Positions 59,429-64,000 of a stretch of DNA of 64,000 nucleotides are shown here, piece after piece (the stretch's first letter is position 1; every line of letters begins with the position of its first letter). Position numbers and translations under genes: made by a program. Source of the stretch: Rugalucina vietnamica (lineage: Eukaryota > Mollusca > Bivalvia > Lucinida > Lucinidae); assembly GCA_964017185.1 (NCBI GenBank), contig OZ024884.1, positions 16,506,548 to 16,570,547 on the forward strand, given 5' to 3'. Below the pieces are notes generated by a model, which was given only the letters and a program-made list of their open reading frames with translations, was not told the DNA's origin and did not search any database.

Positions 59429-61826
59429 ATGTTTTATATTTTAATTTTAAGTCATTTTCGAAGCCCATATGGCAACAGATTCAACCCAAATGTGGCATAA
59501 AACGCCTAATTCATTCTTGGAAGTGTAGATAAGGCAGTTACCTTGGTCCAGTCCTGTTGTGAACAGTTGGAGTTACCTTGCAGTAGAAGTGTAACTGTCA
59601 GCTCATCTGTTGTTGCAATGTCTGAAATTGACGAAATGCGACCACAATATATCAGGTCTAGGAAAAGTCGATTTCGGGCTTTTATAGCGTAATCGTGCTT
59701 TTATAGCCCGATGTAGCTATAAAACCGGATATCAACTTTTCTCGGACCTGATTATAGAGCAGGACCGAAGTAGGTGGGGAGGGGGAGAACGACGTCTAAG
59801 TAATGCATAAAATATTATTTTTCGTTTAGATAATTTATTTGATAATAAAGATTACGTAATGAATAATTATTTACAGATATAAAAAACTATTGAAGATAAA
59901 ATTATGAAATCACTGAACCATGAAATAAATGTCACCGTGATCAGCCTATATACATTTAAGTAAAAAACACCGAGTTACGAAATAAAGGCCGAGATGACCT
60001 ATATTTACATCTAGATATTTGGAGGAAAATCATTCTTTATAGTGACCTACATGACTTGGATCAAAATGAGGTACGTCATGAGGAAACCGGATTATTGCAT
60101 ATGCGAATACAAAGGCGCAGATCAGCTACCAGGAACTGTACACATTTTTCACTACACAGATGGTAAAATCCTCCCTCTTCTTCTTATATCCGAAATTTTA
60201 AGCTGCTAGACTTCTTCTTTGATTGTACAGGCCGGATTGTGTAGTACCTAATCGGAAGCCCTAAACCCGGACTCACTTTGCTGCTCACTAAAAATACCAC
60301 CACCTACCTGTTCTCAAATCTTTGGTTCCGTATTTTGTTGACGGTGGTGTGTCTGTTGTGGTTGATAGCAGCTTAACAGTTATAGGAGCTTGTGTACTTT
60401 TTGCACCGTTTGTTTGCATTGCTTTCCGTTTAGTTGTTGTAGTTGCTTTAGTTGTTGACGTCAGTTTAGTTGTTGGTTTCGTTGTTATTGTCGGCTTATT
60501 TGTTGTCGGCTTTGTTGTTGTTGTTGTTGTTGTTGTTGTCGGCTTAGTTGTTGTTGTTGTCGGCTTAGTTGTTGTTGTTGTCGGCCTTATTGTTGTTGTC
60601 GTTTTAGTTGTTTTTGTTGTTGTCGGTGTAGTTGTTGTTTTTGTTGTTGTCGGTTTAGTTGTTGTTCTTGTTGTTGTCGGTTTAGTTGTTGTTCTTGTTG
60701 TTGTCGGTTTAGCTGTTGTTCTTGCTGTTGTCGGTTTAGTTGTTGTTCTTGTTGTTGTAGGTTTAGTTGTTGTTCTTGTTGTTGTCGGTTTAGTTATTGT
60801 TCTTGCTTGAGTAGGTGTTAACATCGGCTTAGCTGTTGTTGTCGTTTTAGATGTTCCTTTTGCTGTTGTTGTTGATTTTGACGTTCTTGTTGCTTTAGTT
60901 TTTATTGATCCTTTAGTTGTTGTTATCGCTTTAGTGGGCGTTACCCCTGGAAACATAGTCGGTTGGGTGGTGGTAGCTGACCATGTAACCGGTCTCGGTT
61001 GGGCGGTTGGTGTTTGCCCTGAAACCAATCCCGGTTGGGCGGTTGGTGTTTGCCCTGAAACCAATCCCGGTTGGGCGGTTGGTGTTTGCCCTGAAACCAA
61101 TCCCGGTTGGGCGGTTGGTGTCGTCCATGAAACCAATTCCGGCTGGGCGGTTGGTGTATTCCCTGAAATCAATCCCGGCTGGGCCGTTGGTGTATTCCCT
61201 GAAACCAATCCCGGTTGTGCGATTGGTGTATTTCCTGAGACCAATCCCGGCTGGGCGGTTGGTATATTTCCTGAAACCAATCCCGGCTGGGCGGTTGGTG
61301 TATTCCCTGAAACCAATCGCGGCTGAGCCGTTGGTGTATTCCCTGAAACCAATCCAGGTTGTGCGGTTGGTGTATTCCCTGAAACCAATCCCGGCTGGGC
61401 AGTTGGTGCATAGCCTGAAACCAATCCAGGTTGTGTGGTTGGTGTATTCCCTGAAACCAATCCCGGTTGTGCGGTTGGTGTATAGCCTGAAACCAATCCC
61501 GGTTGGGTGGTTGGTGTATTCCCTGAAACCAATCCCGGTTGTGCGGTTGGTGTATAGCCTGAAACCAATCCCGGTTGGGCGGTTGGTGTATTCCCTGAAA
61601 CCAATCCGGTTGTGCGGTTGGTATATAGCCTGAAACCAATCCAGGTTGGGCGGTTGGTGTATTCCCTGAAACCAATCCCGGCTGGGCGGTCAGTGTATAG
61701 CCTGAAATCAATCCAGGCTGGGCGGTTGGTGTATTCCCTGAAACCATTCCCGGTGTAGGTGTTGGTGCGTCCGTAAAGTTCTACTGACAACACTAAAATG
61801 ATCACTACTGGTGGAAATTGCATCAT
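56986..61826 (-). CDS. Mucin-like single-pass membrane protein with EGF domain
   Basis: Seven exons (61826-60308, 59621-59542, 59108-59044, 58588-58446, 58073-57902, 57512-57354, 57031-56986) join in phase to 727 aa. Seen: a signal peptide (MMQFPPVVIILVLSVELYG), 12-residue repeats TPTAQPGLVSGN (to about 255), a Thr/Lys/Pro-rich mucin stalk (about 260-490), a 95-residue globular stretch (508-602) placed where SEA domains usually sit but without a visible GSVVV cleavage motif, a Cys-rich EGF-like domain (about 611-674, CEDLDCGDHGVC...CRC...C), a transmembrane helix (687-708) and a short tail ending YELSSI. Likely a heavily O-glycosylated surface mucin; the exact function is unknown. A splice acceptor 11 bp before the ATG implies an upstream non-coding exon. 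The first few repeats are read in a different frame from the rest. Confidence 0.85.
57902..58588 (-). CDS. Mucin gene exons 4 and 5 (58588-58446, 58073-57902)
   Basis: Exon 4 reads SSSDVEVKLVLFADQANNFS... to ANFAN; exon 5 holds LKPYKDICKANYICPSAYSC... and most of the EGF-like domain. Phases 2, 1 and 2 match their neighbours. Confidence 0.82.
59044..59621 (-). CDS. Mucin gene exons 2 and 3 (59621-59542, 59108-59044)
   Basis: Exon 2 reads D-IATTDELTVTLLLQGN... to DWTK; exon 3 reads FDGRPHSLGLDTVIEAENVKC. Both have consensus splice sites and matching phases. They are separated by an intron full of trinucleotide repeats. The fold is not recognised. Confidence 0.8.
59236..59430 (-). repeat. Compound trinucleotide repeats in mucin intron 2
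   Basis: (GTA)n, (GCA)n about 17 units, then (GAT/GAA)n about 30 units on the plus strand. The flanking 60-90-bp segments also occur at 58780-58912 and 58916-59235 as local duplications. Confidence 0.9.
59657..59752. repeat. Inverted repeat in mucin intron 1
   Basis: AGGTCTAGGAAAAGTCGATT...GGGCTTTTATAGC and inverse; a small foldback element. Confidence 0.65.
60066..60289 (-). mobile_element. Family A MITE, copy 24 (abuts mucin exon 1 donor)
   Basis: Degenerate reverse copy with CAAAGGCGCAGATCAGCT, TTGATTGTACAGGCCGG and CGGACTCACTTTGCTGCTCA; ends 17 bp from the donor at 60307. Confidence 0.72.
60308..61826 (-). CDS. Mucin gene exon 1 (signal peptide, repeats, Thr-rich stalk)
   Basis: This is an open frame of 506 codons plus one base, with donor GAACAG|GTAGGT. 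It contains about twenty 36-bp repeats (60990-61770), often alternating GNTPTAQ and GYTPT(A/T)Q to form 72-bp pairs, then TTTRTTTKPT-type runs. Long frames on the plus strand (Val-rich, GWAVGV-type) are shadows of this repeat. Confidence 0.88.
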
Positions 61827-61836
61827 GTTCAGTGAA

Positions 61837-62537
61837 TCTAGAAAAGAAGTTGAAATTTATTAAGTTTGATGGGAAATACCCTACAATGACATATTTTCTT
61901 GCCGGGATCTTAAGGAACTGCAAAATTAAAACTCAATCACAAGAAAATGTTTTAATACCACTGTGACAATTAACTTAGTTTTGAATAGGGATTTTTGTAT
62001 TGGCAACGGTCGTAAAAATTGATAAATTCGATTTTTAACGGCACATGAAAGTTTGATCTTACTGAAGCAAATACCTGCTGACGATCTTAAGTGATGATTG
62101 CAAAATGCTTGAAAATGTTGCAGGAAATTAATTACCTCCCTTCCATGACTCATTTTTAGAAAATATTGCTGTTCAGTTTCTTATTAAGTTCTGGCTTGAT
62201 ACTAGTAATCCGCATGTTCAGTATACGAAGCACTGCAGTGCCCACTGTGACATAGAAAATGAATTTGGGGGCAAATTCCTGCCCGTTGACTTCTTGTTTA
62301 GTCTGACGACTCAGCCGTCTAAATGGTTTTAGTTAATCAATTTGAAGCCTGCATGACTTCCATCCATTGAAAAAAAAATATGATGATGTCCGTTTTTAGA
62401 CTTTGATTATTGGAACTCCTTATCTGATTGGTTGATGAGGCCATGAGAGCTATGAGGGGTAATATTTTTAACATACTTAATAGCAAAAATATCAGAAATA
62501 CACGATTTCTTATGTTATGGGTGTTGTTTTATATGAA
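61837..62537. other. 5' flank of the mucin gene
   Basis: The acceptor TTTTCTAG| at 61838 implies an untranslated exon further right; it was not located. Confidence 0.5.
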
Positions 62538-63037
62538 ACAGCAGTCACACATTAGCGTATAAGTGAAACGCGCACCGGGCGTGCTGAAAAAATTGCAAAA
62601 TTTCACATACGCTAGACGCACGTCGGAGACACGTTCAAAACGGGTTACAAATACGTAAGGTACGCTTAGTGTACGTCCGGTGTGCGTCCCTGTACGTTGC
62701 TAAAATCGGGGTTTGGGATCAAAAATTAAACATGCTTAAAATTCTCTAGAAGCTCGGCGTGTCCCGGGCGTGTGACTTATACGTTTCGAATAAGTTCTAC
62801 GCGCTTTACAGGCACATTGAATACGCTTCGAACGCGTTTGGCGCACGTTTTGGGCACGCGCTACATGCGCGTTACAATTTTATGAGATACTGCTTCAGTA
62901 GCGTATCCCAAGCTGTGCGCCTATAGTGCGTGCCGCTAGCGTGTCTGGGACGTAACACAAACTGGCGTACTCAAAAACTTTGAGATTTTTATACGTCCGG
63001 CACACGCCTCAGTCACGCGCTAATGTGTGACTGCTAA
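62538..63037. mobile_element. 500-bp CG-rich element with AGCAGTCACACATTAGCG ends
   Basis: AGCAGTCACACATTAGCG at the left and CGCTAATGTGTGACTGCT at the right are exact inverses. The interior is dense in ACGCGC / GTGCGT / TACGT motifs. No ORF. Confidence 0.8.
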
Positions 63038-64000
63038 AGCGAGTTAAAGGTACAGATTAATTTTTATAAGCGTGTTGAAATTTTTCATACGCCCGGCGTG
63101 CGTTTGGGTTACACGGGTTTACTGAAGGGTGTCTCTTGACAATTGACTAATATGCACTGACTGAATTAATTTATTCAATGTAAATTTCCCGGTAGATTTT
63201 TTTGTTTACTGGTGTTTTACAATAATTCATGCTTTCACATTCACATACTATAATGAATAGAACTAGAACATATGCAGCTCAACAAATAACATTAGACAAA
63301 TGGATATTTTGTTCTCGACAATGAATCGAACTTTTTTTCTTTTGAAACGAAATTTTGTAAGTAAAGGATAAACAAACCAAGCATACTCTGAAATGAATAT
63401 TATCCTTTCAAATATCCTTCAAAATTCAAAATAGCCATTCATAAACATACAACCATTTCAAACTCGGCTTTAGAATATATGCCGTTAAGTGAACCATTAT
63501 TTTAGCAACCCTCGTATTTATATGTTGTGAAGCTGTTCTTTGAAATATATTAAATGGGTGTGATATAATTAAAGCATCTTATGATTCTCTTATCCTTTGT
63601 TAAAACTTGTATTTTGCAACAGAGACCGTTATCGTTTTCAAAGCATGAATTATATCCTAAGGAACAGGAAATTTTATATGCAAATTTTTCATTGTACTTA
63701 GCAACGATCTCAAAACTTTATTATAATCGTTAAGAAACTGTCAAGTGTTATCAGTACTGTTAAACCTTAAGTAATTTGCTGAAAGAATTATTAAGGAAAT
63801 TACTCCCAATTATCATGGCCTTATGATTACAACACTTTGAATCCGCTTCTTCTGTTTCAGAGCTTTCTTTCGCACGGCTAACAAACCTTTAAATGCGTAA
63901 CCGCCGGTTAAGAAAGAAAATCCGATTCACGCCTTTCCGGTTGCGCATATGAAGACCAAGAAAAGGTAAACAAAACATACACTACTAGGATCGATTGATG
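63038..64000. other. Right-hand end of the window, no gene seen
   Basis: AT-rich sequence with only short frames. The last 130 bp is more balanced in composition and could touch a neighbouring exon or promoter, but nothing is recognised. Confidence 0.45.

Noticed and set aside
59084-59468. Poly-Cys, poly-His and poly-Leu frames
   Set aside because: Products of GTA/GCA/GAT triplet repeats in an intron, not proteins.
60322-61633. Long plus-strand Val-rich and GWAVGV/KPIPVGR frames
   Set aside because: Antisense shadows of the mucin repeats, kept open because the unit is 36 bp.
63860-64000. Possible exon at the right edge
   Set aside because: No open frame with splice sites or recognisable peptide within the visible bases.

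Overview
The window reads as nuclear DNA of an animal, most likely a bivalve mollusc. Genes are split by GT-AG introns, codon use is animal-like, and most of the sequence is short inverted-repeat elements, tRNA-derived SINEs and tandem-repeat elements of the kind common in bivalve genomes. The species cannot be read from the sequence. All gene models were built by hand: each exon junction was chosen so that splice sites and reading phase agree.

Layout. (1) 3308-32614, minus strand: the 5' part of a neurabin/spinophilin-type gene, five coding exons (32614-30165, 19048-18942, 17602-17513, 6478-6330, 3440-3308) giving 976 residues that end just before the expected PDZ domain. The gene leaves the window on the left. 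(2) Inside its intron 3, at 7931-17478, sits a 9,548-bp DNA transposon with imperfect terminal inverted repeats (TAGACTGGC...) and a perfect 8-bp target duplication (TGATACAA). It carries two intact convergent genes: a RecQ-type helicase (plus strand, 2 exons, 516 aa) and a DUF6589 protein (minus strand, 4 exons, 997 aa) that is the likely transposase. This is the main candidate for an undescribed system. (3) 3428-5080: a 33-copy, 50-bp minisatellite whose unit is the 3' splice site and first 13 bases of neurabin exon 5. (4) 19184-24320: a four-level nest of mobile elements inside neurabin intron 1. (5) 33000-56900: no convincing gene; MITEs, SINEs, foldbacks, a nested hAT-like element (42082-46166), a LINE 3' end (51606-52885) and microsatellites. 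(6) 56986-61826, minus strand: a complete seven-exon gene for a mucin-like, EGF-bearing, single-pass membrane protein (727 aa). (7) 61840-64000: no gene seen.

Two MITE families dominate. Family A is about 240 bp with GAGCCGC termini and an internal hairpin (24 copies). Family B is about 260 bp with GGAAAACATG termini and a GAACCGCCTCGG hairpin (9 copies plus fragments). Family A copies repeatedly lie within 20 bp of 5' splice sites.
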